This document shows positions 19,813-31,620 of a stretch of 64,000 nt of DNA, piece by piece. The notes under the pieces were generated by a model. It searched no databases. It saw only the letters and a list, made by a program, of their open reading frames with translations, and had not been told where the DNA came from. The position numbers and the translations under genes are program-made. Every line of letters begins with the position of its first letter. The first letter of the stretch is position 1. The DNA comes from Blastobasis lacticolella (taxonomy: Eukaryota; Arthropoda; Insecta; Lepidoptera; Blastobasidae). The DNA lies in NCBI GenBank assembly GCA_905147135.1, contig LR990041.1, positions 19,219,907 to 19,283,906 on the forward strand, given 5' to 3'.

Positions 19813-20682
19813 ATGGCAACTCTGCCTATAAATGGAAATGATTTTCTACGTTTCATAAGCAAACGCGACTCATTAACTAGTATCGTGGCGGAATATTATT
19901 CCATAGTGCCTAGAAAAGAAAAACTGCTGAAAACTTCAATCCAAGATGGAAATAAAAGTGAAAATGGAGGTGGTATTCAGCTTGAGCGCCATCTTCATCG
20001 TCACGTAAAGCTCAAAAGTCACGAGACTGTTCTCGGCGCCACTTTTGTTGACGGTTATGAGATCGAGAGGAAGTATATTTGCATCAAAAGCCAGCAAGAT
20101 GTCGGCGGAAAATTTTGGGAAATGGTGTGGGAATACAAGGTGCGAGTTATTGTGATGATGGATCGATTCAGTGACAAGAAGAGTAACCAAAATTTGTTCC
20201 CGGATGAGGGTTGTTTGACAGTCTGCGATAAGTTTAAGATAAAGACTCTGGAGGTTCGTGAGAAACCGCACTACAAATTGACTTTGCTGAGTCTGACCAA
20301 CCAGTCTGGCCACGAGCACAAAATTTCCCAATGTCAATACACTGCGTGGCCGTGGGACAACTTTTCCCATCAGCCGGATGCATTCATAGATTTTTATTGC
20401 AACGTGAAAGACTTGTGCCTTCAGTTGGAGAGACAAGCTGACAAAAAAACTGCTCCTATGATTTTGCAGTGCCTGGACGGGCTCACTGGCTCTGAAGTGT
20501 TTTGCGTATTTGATATATGTGTTGCAGAATTTGAGAAAACGGGGACTCTATGTGTGCCAAGAGTTCTAAAGAAAGTGCGGCAGCAAAAGTATGGATTTAT
20601 GAACCGCTTAGAAAACTATGTTCTGTGTTACCAATTGCTTGGAGCCTATATCGAGAAGAAGCTGTCTCCTATTACTTTTTGA
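19813..20682 (+). CDS. Bracovirus-type PTP, catalytically dead (PTP copy 3)
   Basis: A single-exon protein of 289 residues resembling PTP copy 2 along its length: TFVDGYEIERKYICI (about 77-91), FWEMVWEYKVRVIVMM (about 101-116), and QYTAWPWDNF at about 175-184. The signature at 219-226 reads QCLDGLTG. The His before the nucleophile is Gln, Cys220 is kept, and the invariant Arg is Gly226, so catalysis is not expected. The frame is fully open, and the fold-defining positions are kept better than the active site, which suggests selection as a binding protein rather than simple decay. It is the last recognisable viral gene on the right. Confidence 0.9.
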   Translation: MATLPINGNDFLRFISKRDSLTSIVAEYYSIVPRKEKLLKTSIQDGNKSENGGGIQLERHLHRHVKLKSHETVLGATFVDGYEIERKYICIKSQQDVGGKFWEMVWEYKVRVIVMMDRFSDKKSNQNLFPDEGCLTVCDKFKIKTLEVREKPHYKLTLLSLTNQSGHEHKISQCQYTAWPWDNFSHQPDAFIDFYCNVKDLCLQLERQADKKTAPMILQCLDGLTGSEVFCVFDICVAEFEKTGTLCVPRVLKKVRQQKYGFMNRLENYVLCYQLLGAYIEKKLSPITF

Positions 20683-23149
20683 TACTTGAATGATGTCATA
20701 AGCGTTCAAAAATCTTAATTGAGGTATTGTTGGATAGTTTACATATGTTTTTGGATTTTTCATCGTGATTTGTTCGACATCTTTTTATGCGCACCTTATC
20801 CATTTGATGTTGATAAAGCAATGAAAGTATGCGTATTATCACTGCAATGATTTGTAGACTTACATAAAATTGAAATTGAATCCAATTCGATACCCAATGC
20901 TGTGATAAAGCTTCGAAAGCAACGATATGCAGCTGTTTTTAGTCTAACGCAGTACATTATAATTTACAAAGTGTTAATGTACTTGATTCTTCAAAAAAAT
21001 TTGATGGTTCTTCAGGGTCTAGCATTAGAGTGATTCAAAATGTTATTAAGACAAGTGTATAGTGAAATACAAATGTGATGATAGATCAGTAAATATTACC
21101 CAAAATGGACTAGTGTGAATTGCTACGTATAAGTGAGCTGGCGATTGTTGGTGAGAGAGTCATCACTAGCAAGAAGAAGAGCAATAGTAACAATTGTGTT
21201 TACTGTAGAAGCATATTTTGATCACTGGTCAACATCAGTGGCAGTTAGCATGGATGACAAGTTCACAAAGAATTTTTCGTAATACCTATGACCTGTAGAA
21301 AAATTATGTATTTGCCAAGTGCGTTTGCCAACAGCAAAAGATAATTCGAACTTCAAGATACGGCTGGGGTTAGAATTCGTTGATAACCCCTGATCAAGAA
21401 GCATTTTGATTGGAGCAAGAGGGCGTTAGCATAGATTTCGATAGCACGAGAATGTATGTCATTAAATGGATTGATTAATGATTCACGCAAGTCAATAATG
21501 TACGTTAATATTGATATCAGTTTCTGTGCTCCGAATAATCAATTAATTTACTTATTTATATAGTTTATACTTTTCAATAAAAAAGTCTGTTGAAACGTAT
21601 GATTTTTTATTGACGATATGGGGATGTTACCTTTAAGTTCGAATGGACATTCGCTTGATTTTCGAGTATCAAATGACATAATGGTATTCAATAAATACAT
21701 CGAATGCTAATCTCAAAGCAATTATAGATTTAAGTTGAAAACATAGACAAGCTCAAGGTCAAGTTGGCAGAGTCTTTTGCGTTCAAAATGATTTAAATCT
21801 ATAAACTATAAACTTCTGAAATCACTAATTGTCAGGCCGTTGGCCGGGAATAAAAATGATTGGAATGAACCTTATTTATGCCTGGGCTCCGAGAAAACTC
21901 AATCGTTACAGGTATGGAAACATCTGATGCAAGTGCAGTGAAAAGGGAGGTTTTAGATGCTTTTGCATCTGACAGATAAAGTTTCAAATTGACCGCAAAT
22001 TCTGGACGTAAAAAAATTTATTTCAAAATTTATGAGTTTTTTTGGATTATAATTTTTAAGTTTCTGCATGAAAATTATTCCTGTGATAGTATGACATAGT
22101 TTGGTTGAAAATACTGATTTTATATCATATTATCTTTGGTCAAAGCGTGTGGTAAATCACATGCCCTTGATAATTGTAGATGAGAGAAGCACGTACTTGT
22201 TGAAAGTCAGTTTAGACTTAGTTACAGTTGCGGCATAAGCTTTCCTCTTGGTCGGTCATTTGATGCAGAGTGTCGTAACTCCTACCTTTATCAACTAACT
22301 ACTTCCATTGGCTGCGTTCCGTCGCTTGGTACAATGTAGCGCTGACTGGAGTGAGAGTGACTTGTCGACTCTTTTAGTGTGTCTCATTTGATAGTTAATG
22401 CTATGCTATTATAATGATACAAAGAAATCAATTGTCGCGTGATAAAAGTAGGCTGGGAAGTCTTGATTTGTATTTTGTTCGTAACTCATAGACCAAGAAG
22501 ATATAGATACCAACCAATCAAGTCAACACTGAGCAAGCGCGGTTGAGCCTCAGCAATGCAACATATGTAGTTACAGACATTCACTACTCGGTTTAGCAAG
22601 AAATGTCAATAATAATAATTATTACTTATCTTACTCTAGGAGCTTGACATGTCTTTTTGAGTATTTCTCAGATTTTGGTTTAGGTCACAACAAACATGTT
22701 CGAATTTACGTGCAAAGGTTTCCATCAATTAACAACGTATCCATTTGGATAAGCGCTTTCTAGTTAGAATCCTCTCTCGAGAGAAAGGGAACTAGGCTTT
22801 GGAGAGGTAGTCCACACTGACAGTATTTTGTATGGTAGGTTAGGATGTGATCATCCTCGTTTTTCAAGATAGTCAGGAAAAAGTGATCGTAAGTTACTTA
22901 CTTACGAGTAAGTATTTGTTGTTAATGTTGATTAGATAAGTACGTTACCTACTTACCGCAGCCTTGAGAGTTGTACCTGCATAGGTACTTTGTTGTGCTA
23001 TAAATATCTTGGATGACATGATTATAGCAGAAGCGTGATCTAATTATCACCCATGTCACTGTATTTGATACATGACGGCAATTTTGTCATTGAAAGAGTT
23101 CACCAATTACTTTAATTAATTTAGTCTACTGATGTTATGGTTTTTGACG
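20683..23149. other. No gene seen; right border of the viral block lies here
   Basis: AT-rich and without recognisable genes. The texture changes to host-like DNA by about 22.9 kb ('gttacctacttacc' motifs) and certainly by the RTE tail at 23150. I could not locate the junction base. Confidence 0.5.
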
Positions 23150-23410
23150 GATCATCAGAAGTCCGCACTCGAGGCCAGCGAGCGATGAAGCGCAGTATCT
23201 TGAGAGTCAAATTGTCGGACCGTATAAGAAACAGTGTATTGCGCTCCAAATATCAATTCGCCGATAGGGATTAAAAAGCTGCCAACCTGAAATGGGACTG
23301 GGCAAAAATATCTATGATGAGTATCGGAGATGGCGGGACGAATTGGACGCCTTTAATAAGGATTGGCCGAAGAAAGCATTCGACCGGGAGGCCTTTGCCC
23401 TGCAGTGATA
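23150..23410 (+). mobile_element. RTE-like LINE 3' end
   Basis: A plus-strand reading gives GQRAMKRSILRVKLSDRIRN and, after an internal stop, YRRWRDELDAFNKDWPKKAF and a terminal AFALQ. This is the characteristic C-terminus of RTE-type endonuclease/reverse transcriptases found in many Lepidoptera. It is 5' truncated and interrupted by a stop. Confidence 0.75.
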
Positions 23411-23640
23411 AATAGTGAAAATAAAAATAAAATGTTTTTGTAATTTATTCCGAGCGTTCATAACGCTATTGTGCAGATAGTTGCACCTAGGATTGGAGGT
23501 CCTTAACGATCATAACAGTGATAAAGAGATCCTCTGTGTAGAAATGGATATTGTGTACGAAGTTTCATACGATGTAGTTAAGTTGGACAGAATAGTGGTC
23601 CTGTAAGACAATACACAGGCGTTGTATTAGTTGGTATGTT

Positions 23641-24212
23641 GGTACCCTATCCTGGACACCTGACGCTGCCATCCGAACCATACTCTGTGCTTGAGTTGGT
23701 ATAGGAGTCAGTAATTAGAACCAGATAGTGTATGTGTGTTTATGTTTATTCTGGACACCTGATGCTGTCATCCGGACCATACTCTGTGCGGGATTTGGGA
23801 GAGGAGTCAGTAGTCAGAAACAGATGGTAGATATATGTTTGTGTATCCTGGTCTGTGCCGTTGATATCCAGATCCTGCCCTGTTGCGGGGTTTGGTTTGA
23901 AGGATTCAACGGATAGAACTAGCTGATGTTTATGTGTACCCTGGTTCTTAGCCGCTGATATCCGGATCCTGCCCTGTTTCGGGGTTTGGTTTGAAGGATT
24001 CAACGGATAAAACTAGCTGATGTTAATGTGTGCCCTGGTTCTTAGCCGCTGATATCCGGATCCTGCCCTGTTGCGGGGTTTGGTTTGAAGGATTCAACGA
24101 ATAGAACTAGCTGATGTCTATGTGTACCCTGGTTCTTAGCCGCTGATATCCGGATCCTGCCCTGTTGCGGGGTTTGGTTTGAAGGATTCAATGGCTGGAA
24201 CTAGTTGTTTAT
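23641..24212. repeat. Minisatellite, about six units of roughly 94 bp
   Basis: Units begin 'tgtgtaccctgg' and share 'tatccggatcctgccctgtt'. Units 3-6 are close to one another. The first two are divergent, with 'tggacacctga' in place of 'ggttcttagcc'. Open frames across the array are a consequence of the repeat. Confidence 0.85.
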
Positions 24213-24920
24213 GTGAGCCATACCGGGTATGTGCGGGTTAGTTTAAAAGAACCAAAGATCAGGCGCAGACGATGACTTTGGTACGTTTAAGGTTGACTTA
24301 GAGTTGCTTGTTACATGGTCACGATGTTCACGACGGCGAAGTAGATAAACATGGATGTACATTGTACCTACAGATAAATTTGGTTGATGGGTGTACATCA
24401 CCACTATGGGGCTGTTCATTGGACGCACATGATCGGTCCGTGTGCGTAACTTAGACTTGGGCAGTTGTTGTTGGGTAACTACAAATTAGGTTTAGTTTGT
24501 AGTTCTATATGTCGGCTCGAGTCAATGGTGTAATGTTGTACTCTTGAGTTCGTTTGATAAATAGGTGGCAATCATAGTAATAAATCTTTATTGTCAGGAT
24601 GATCGAGCGGATCACTAGCGGTGAAGCTGTTAAAACAACTTAACGCCCGAGGACGGTCGTATTATCAGAATGGCCGTGACGGTGCATCGAGTTATTGGTC
24701 GTGATAAGATGTCTATCGGTTAGATACTCTTTAGCTGGTCCTTGTTTGTTTGTTTGTCTGTGGTTAGTTAACAATGGCAGCGCGCGCACGCATTATTGTG
24801 CGCTGTGATGTTCTTGTTTTGATTAACACTAGAAATCAAGCACCCACGAGGAATTGCTATATAAGTCACGAATACCAATACCATAGCCTTTAAACGAACG
24901 TCGCTGTAAGTTTAGCGGAT
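24213..24920. other. No gene seen
   Basis: Unremarkable sequence between the minisatellite and a foldback element, with a short GC-alternating 'gcgcgcacgcattattgtgcgc' palindrome-like patch near 24780-24803. Confidence 0.45.
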
Positions 24921-25090
24921 ACTACACACACGATATATATCGTGATTCACGCAGGATTACGATATTTATCGAGTGTGTAGCCTAGAGTATCACGAATCGT
25001 GATACGGATCACAGGATTTCCGAAAATCCAGAAATCTACGATCCGTATCAACTATCGTGCGATATATATCGAGCGTCTAGTATCTAGTCG
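24921..25090. repeat. Palindrome-rich foldback element
   Basis: Contains the perfect palindrome CACGATATATATCGTG (24929-24944), the 19-base palindrome GTATCACGA-A-TCGTGATAC (24987-25005), and an inverted pair GATACGGATC/GATCCGTATC. The outer parts (CGATATATATCG near both ends) also pair, so the whole unit can fold on itself. Confidence 0.75.
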
Positions 25091-26095
25091 ATATTTATCA
25101 CGACATTTCTGTCAAACTGTCAGATAAATATTTCAAATTTATTTTCATTGTTTGTGTTTATTTTCAAGCTGCTGTGGCCACTATGGACCTGAGGGCCTAT
25201 CGGCTATCTCAGTGGACAACTGAATTTGACATAAAAAAATCTGACACTACTCTAATTTGGTACTAATTTGGTAGACGCTATTGCCAGTTTTCAACGTAGA
25301 TGACGTGGTGTAGAATTATCTAGTGTCAAATACAGTTGTCAACTGAGTTAGCCAATAGCCCCGCTGGTCAGTTACTATAAAAGTATAAAAAGTCAACGAG
25401 ATCCTCATCCTCATAATTTTACTCATTTTTTTCTCTTCACGCGTCTTTTTAATCCTAATGCTAATACTATAGCAACGTTAGCTTTATCAGTCATTTTGGT
25501 AAAAATACGTAAACATCGTAAATATACACCAGCGACGCGTCAAAAATGCTTTTTTTAGGCTAGGAATTGGCAACTTAGTCTATTCAGCCATCAAAAAAGG
25601 ATCCAAAGTCGGCCACGGACTACATAGAGCAAAGAACGGAAGAAAATGACATTTATTATGTTGCCGTTCCACTGTCACCGAACACTAACATAATTTTCAC
25701 GCTTTTAAATTTTGATTTCATAAATAAATATAACGTTGCAAATTACATAAAAAATGACAAAGTACGAATATAATTTTAAAATATTCTATTATAAAGTACA
25801 AATCTAGCATATCATTAATTTAAAAAATACTGTTTCAAAATAAAAGTGCAAAACGGATCGTTACTACTCTCATTCATTCCTTTCACTTTACCGGCGGTTT
25901 GATCGGCGGTACGAATTCTGTGACGACATTCCTGAGTAATGGTATCATGCGATCGGAGTTCCGATCCGGAGCCGATCTCCAATCGAACGATACCATCCCT
26001 CTGAAATGACGTCACAACATGCATTTCGGATAGGCCCTGATATTCTGTAAACTGGACTGAAATGTACGATTTTGAACGACCACAAAGTAGAGAAG
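25091..26095. other. No gene; contains a dispersed repeat shared with 40.3 kb
   Basis: About 25655-25745 ('gaacactaacataattttcacgc' region) recurs at about 40321-40405. No coding sequence seen. Confidence 0.55.
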
Positions 26096-26270
26096 AGATG
26101 AAAATGAAATGAAAATGAAATGAATGAAATGGATGAAATGAATGAAATGGATGAAATTAATGAAATGGATGAAATTAATGAAATGGATGAAATTAATGAA
26201 ATGGATGAAATTAATGAAATGGATGAAATGAATGAAATGGATGAAATTAATGAAATTAAAATTAAAAAGT
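26096..26270. repeat. Tandem repeat of 'atgaaatggatgaaatta'
   Basis: Roughly 18-base units of ATGAAAT variants alternate 'gatgaaatg' and 'gatgaaatta' over about 175 bases. Confidence 0.85.
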
Positions 26271-26826
26271 ATTTATTAAATTGGGATTACGTTAATTAAT
26301 CTCTTTTCAAACGTCAAAATCTAATGGAAAGCAAAGGGTAAGTTAAGCGAGCTCATCAAGGTAGGGGGCGACGCATGCAGACCGATCAGCGCGCACGAGC
26401 GCCCACACCTAGGCACCGGCGAGATACCGGGCACCGACACACGCCACGCACATAACCGCCTAGGCGAATCATGTACACAGCGTGCCCGGCCCCAGCCCGC
26501 ACGCCCACGAAACCCACAGGTACATTTAAATATGATTACATTGCATTGATACATTTGTCAATTTTATTTGAGTGAGCCTGTTTTGATTGGAATATGATGT
26601 GGATCCCTACAAATCGGCCAAAATAACCCAGACATCGTCCAATTCAACCATATTTGAAGGAAGAGAACGACCCGACCCCCATGCCACCACCAGGCAGACT
26701 TTTAAATGAGCATATACTGCCAATCCCGTACATATTTTAAAAATATTTGCTATTTAATGACTATTCCACATCAAATAATCCTCACCCAATTTACAAAATT
26801 GTAAATTCATAAATAACTTAATATTT
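26271..26826. other. No gene; GC-richer patch
   Basis: A GC-rich patch at about 26360-26520 is out of character with its AT-rich surroundings. Near 26635-26700 'aattcaaccatat' and following bases resemble 42150-42180, a dispersed repeat. No coding sequence seen. Confidence 0.45.
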
Positions 26827-29800
26827 CTAAGAGCTAGTAGTACACCATACATTTTTGTACTTGATATATTCATCAATTTTATAATATTCTTTTTTCATTA
26901 AAGTTGTTTTCACCTTCTCTTTAAATTGTGATTCAGGCAAATTAATAATACATTCAGGAATATGATTATAAAATCTTATACAGTTACCCATGAAAGATGA
27001 ATTCACTATACCAAGTCTGAACAAAGGTGTTACCAGTTTATTCTTGTTTCTTAAATTGACATTACAAACATTAGTATTTTTAGCAAATTGGGTAATAGGC
27101 TTTCTAACGTACATATTATTATCAAATATATATTGACTTGAGAAAGTTAATACATCAATTTCCTACAATTCTTTGAGCGAATCACGTCGACGTATATATT
27201 GCTCTTACAGCTCATTTTTGTAATTCGAATATGATGTCACCATCAGCACATTTGCCCTATAGTATGATACCGTACGACACAATACTATGAAAATAACTTT
27301 AATAAACTAATCTAGCTGTATTTACATCCGTTAGCCTCCTTATTCGCCACACGGCAAATGCAGCCGAACTTAACCTACTAGCCAATGATTCAATATGTGA
27401 GCCCCATTTAATTTTTGAATCTATATTAACGCCTAAGAAAATAGTTTTCTCTACGAACTCAAGTTGCGTTTTGTCTTATTTATCATAATATTGATTGCTT
27501 TGTACATTAGGGAAGCAAAAATGAACTCATTTTGTTTTTTAAAGTTTAAGACTAAGTTATTAATCGTAAACCAATGAAGTACATTCTGAAGAACACAGTT
27601 TACTTCGTCTATATTATTATCTTTCCTATTAATTTTAAATATCAGTGAAGTGTCGTCAGCAAACAAAACTATACCAGCAGTGTTCTGCACCATGTATGGA
27701 AGGTCATTTATATAGACAAGAAAGAGAAACGGTCCCAATATAGATCCTTGTGGCACTCCAATGCTCATTTTCCCCCCTGCAGATAACTCTCCATTAACAT
27801 TTACTTTTTGAACTCTACCTTCTAGGTATGATTTCTTCATTTCAAGAGTGTCATGCGAGAAAACGTAATGTTTTAATTTTAGTAACATAGTTGACTTACA
27901 CAATCAAAAGCTTTAGACAAATCGCAAAAATCACCTACTGCATTATGATGTTCTTCCCATGCGCCAAAAATTTGTTGAATGAGGCTAATACCAGGCTTCG
28001 GTAGTATTGCGGCCTTTTGTGAAGCCATATTGTTGTTGATGAAATAATTTATTACTATTAAAATGTACAATTATTAGAGATGTAACGGATATCCGGCCAC
28101 TATCCGGTATCCGGCCTATCCGGCCATAATTTACTATCCGGCCGGATACCGGATAATGCGTTAATATCCGGCCGGATACCGGATAGTAAAAAATGTATGA
28201 AAAGCCCATAAAAGTGATTTTGCACAACGGAAATATAGGCCCTTCTGTAGCAGTCTAGTAAAAAGTCGTATCAAAACGTTTAAAAACCATAAATATCAAT
28301 CAAAGAACTATTGATTATGTCGGCATCAACACCTATTCTACTCGTATCGTTCATTTGGTAGGCTAGCAAATTTTTTTAATAGTTTTCTGGTCTCTTCTTT
28401 TTGCACTATGCCTTTTCCATTAGCTGGTGTCAGCTCTCCTTGTCTGCTTCCTCCATTTCTTTCTATTTTGAGCAGTAGCAGCGTCAATAATATTGTCCTT
28501 TAGGTCCCGTTGGTCCGCCGTCAGCCAGGTGGCGTGTGGGTGTCTTCCGCGTCAGCGAGTCGTCGTCGCCAAATTTAGGGCTACTTGCACTAAGGTGATC
28601 TTTGGGGCGGCGGAGCACATGCTCACACCATCGCATTGAGCGTTCTTAAATTTTCTCGGGCATATGTGTGACTTTGTAACTTCCACGAGTGTGGACATTA
28701 CGTACTTTGCCCAACAGGGTGACACCCGCTGATCAGCATAAATACGCATTTTTGTCGTGTGTAGTTTTGACAAGTGCTGTTTAGTATTATAATGTACTTA
28801 GTGTAATAATTTAAAGTCAATCAAGATATATATTGATATTATAGATATGAAAAAATATTATCCTGGATTAAAATATGAATTTCTTTATATTTAGAGGTAG
28901 TATACGATGTCGTTTATCCTCTACGATGCTGTGGGCTAATGTGTAAGCTCATATTTTAAAACTATCAATCCGTATGAGGGCGGAAGAATTCTTCAGTTCA
29001 ACGTTCAAATTATTCACATTTAACGAAAACTTTAAATTACATAAATACATGCAGTCGTATAAAGTCCCACGCCGCGATTACAGCTTGTACAAACTTGTTC
29101 AGTGACCTGTGAATATCCGGCCGCCGGATATCCGGCTATCCGACTAGGAGGCTGGCCGGATATCCGGTATCCGGTATCCGGCTAAACAACTATCCGTTTC
29201 ATCTCTAACAATTATTTGACTTAACATAATTTTTTCGAATATTTTAGGGAAATCTGGAAGATGGACACCGGTCTAAAATTATTCAAACTATTTTTACAAC
29301 CTTATTTGTATAATGGTACCACTTTACTGATTTTCATGAGGTCGGGGAAAACTCCAACTTTGACGCAATCATTAAAAATGTAAGCTAAATACGTTGCTAA
29401 AATATCAACAACAGTACTTATAACTCTGACTGACATTCCCCAAATATCTTCCGTATTTTTCAAGCTTTTAAAAGCTCTAATGACGGTTTTATCATCTACT
29501 TCGGAATAACAAAAGTCATTTTCGCAGGTACCTATATTTTCTTTTAATAAGTTTTCTGCACTAATTGGACATGAGTTTAATCAGTATTTCGGTAAAAAAT
29601 GTTTGGAACAACTCTGCCCCTTCTTTATTTGCAGTACTAGTTCCAGTTTCTGTTTTGATCTCATAATTTGTATCACGAGGTTTTGTTTTCCCTGTCTCCT
29701 TATTTACTACATTCCACACAGTCTTAGCCTTGTTTGAAGACGAACTTATAATTTTCTTATAGTGCTGTTATTTTGCCATTTGACAAACTTTCTTAAACGT

Positions 29801-31084
29801 TTTTGAATAATTTTTGACATATTCTACAAAATCTTTATCATGGCAATAAGCTCGCTGACCGTATACTTCAAACATTCTATCTCTGCTTTTGCGGCACAAA
29901 GGCCGGCAATGGTCTCCGATAAGGCTTGTTTGAAGTGTTCAATTCTCCTTTAAGTTATTGGTCTCGTAATTATTTCATTGATATTACATTGTTCCGTAAA
30001 ACTAAAACAACCAATTGTCCACTATGGTCAGATCTTGTAAAATTCTACCTTTTCGTTGACCTCGCAACAGCAGAATACATTGTCGATGCAAGTCGCTGAT
30101 GATTCTGTGCATCGTGTCGGCTCTAAAAATACATACCTAAGATTAAAACTACTGAATAAGCTTATTATTCTATTACTAAAAGTTTTTTTTTTCTAATAAA
30201 TTAACATTAAAGTCCCCAAAAACGATTACCTTTTTTTTACTTGTACAAAGTCTTTCTAAAACTTAAACCATAATTTTTTCGAAAATCTCAAAAATTTTAT
30301 TGTATGGTGGCCTATACACACAAAGTATGATGCACTTTTCTAGCTCTACGCAGGATAACTCAATCTTATGTTCAACTGAGAGGCCAGACACGTCTTTCCG
30401 GTCTTTAGATTTAATATTTTGCTGTACTGCAATTAATGAACCACCACCACGGGAAATAGATTTCCGATTAAAGCAACTAATTAAATTATAGTTAGATAAA
30501 TTAACATCTCAGATTCTCTCAGCCAGTGCTCAGTTAAACATAAAACTTCTACAGGCCTTTTTTTTAAATATAATTCTATTTCATGTTCTTTGCCAGAAAA
30601 TCCTTGTATATTTTGGTGAATTAATCGTAAACAATTCTAGATATTTTTTTTGTCTTAAAATCTAGTTTAAAGAGCATCCTTTGTCCTTAGATGATAACGA
30701 GGAGGAGCCCTTGTCAGTCCTACTTACGCTAATATTGTTATAACAATTAATATTATATGCTAACAATGTAGCAATATACTTTTTGTCCTTTTCCTTTATA
30801 TACAAAATATCATTTGTACAAATAATAGGGCCAACAAATTTGTTGATGTCATAAAATGAAAATGCGTTACTATAACGAGTCAAATTATATAAACATGTTT
30901 TCAGTCTATGAATACGTCTATTTAACTTAGGGTCAATATTTGTATATGGGAAAGCACACAAAGTAATCGCGTCGTTCTTCTCGTAGCGGCGGCACAAGAG
31001 GTGGCCGCGACAGCCGAGGCGGCTGAGGATTTGTGGGGATCGACGACCGCAGGTACGATGTGGGCGAGAGATTATTATTATCAT
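26827..31084 (-). mobile_element. Jockey/CR1-like LINE, degraded and interrupted
   Basis: Reading the minus strand from high to low coordinates gives an ORF1-like tail (31084-30662), endonuclease pieces near 30.2-30.66 kb (IHQNIQGFSGKEHEIELYLK and SRGGGSLIAV), reverse-transcriptase N-terminal parts near 29.2-29.6 kb (SEVDDKTVIRAFKSLKN, NFRPVSIF), and the RT core at 27903-27451 with GVPQGSILGPFLFLVYINDL and the catalytic FADD. The C-terminal block (LGIVNSSFMGNCIRFYNHIP) is at 27114-26827. Several stops and frameshifts are present. A hAT-like element (28075-29207) is inserted within the RT. Inactive. Confidence 0.8.
28075..29207. mobile_element. hAT-like non-autonomous element, 1133 bp, with 8-bp target duplication
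   Basis: Ends TAGAGATG and CATCTCTA are inverted. Both flanks carry ACAATTAT (28067-28074 and 29208-29215), an 8-base target duplication as expected for hAT transposons. Dense subterminal 'tatccgg/ccggata' motifs flank both ends. No transposase seen. It splits the reverse transcriptase of the surrounding LINE, so it is younger than that LINE. Confidence 0.88.
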
Positions 31085-31362
31085 TTATTTATTCATCAGA
31101 TTCATGTTATCCCCACATTTTCTTAAAAGAAAGAAAGTATACATAATTGAATGATATGTCAAAGCAAAAATATTGGAAAAATGTCATAGATACATTTAAA
31201 ATGTATGTCTTAAAAATTCATCTAATTTATAAAAAGTATTGTCCGTTAATATAGTTTTGAGTTGTGACTGGAACATGGAACACTCGTTATTTCTTTAATG
31301 TCATCGGGGATTTTATTATATAATTTCGGTTCCATTACAATAGGGCCCTTGGCGACCAGCGC

Positions 31363-31620
31363 CAATGAGCAGTTTTCCAATAGGTAACTAAAGCATTCCT
31401 AACCACTCACTAGATGGCGCCCCGACAATTTTGGTAATTGATAATCGCTTAAAATAGGTTCTTAGCAAGCAGGATATAAACACTGGGTACGTTGTTTTGG
31501 ATAATATTGTATTTGTCAATAGTTTTTAACCATTTTAGAGGTTGTAATAATAATGGAACACAGTGTCAACTTCTATAAATATTTATTTTTACATTTCGTT
31601 CAACCTTTAACAGTTATGTT
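31363..31620 (+). repeat. MITE family 'CAATGAGGAGTTTTCC', partial copy
   Basis: Starts with 'caatgagcagttttccaata' and contains 'gcgccccgacaattttggta'. It is the reverse complement of parts of 40410-40736 and 43161-43580. Confidence 0.75.

Noticed and set aside
19936..20436. 166-codon minus-strand frame opposite PTP copy 3
   Set aside because: Exact antisense of a real PTP gene; no recognisable motif.
2917..20682. Reading the whole window as a braconid wasp proviral locus
   Set aside because: The right half carries repeats I recognise as lepidopteran, and the ABCC introns are full of them; the alternative is kept only as a refutation test.
23641..24212. Possible CRISPR-like array
   Set aside because: Repeats are contiguous 94-bp units without unique spacers and the DNA is eukaryotic; it is a minisatellite.
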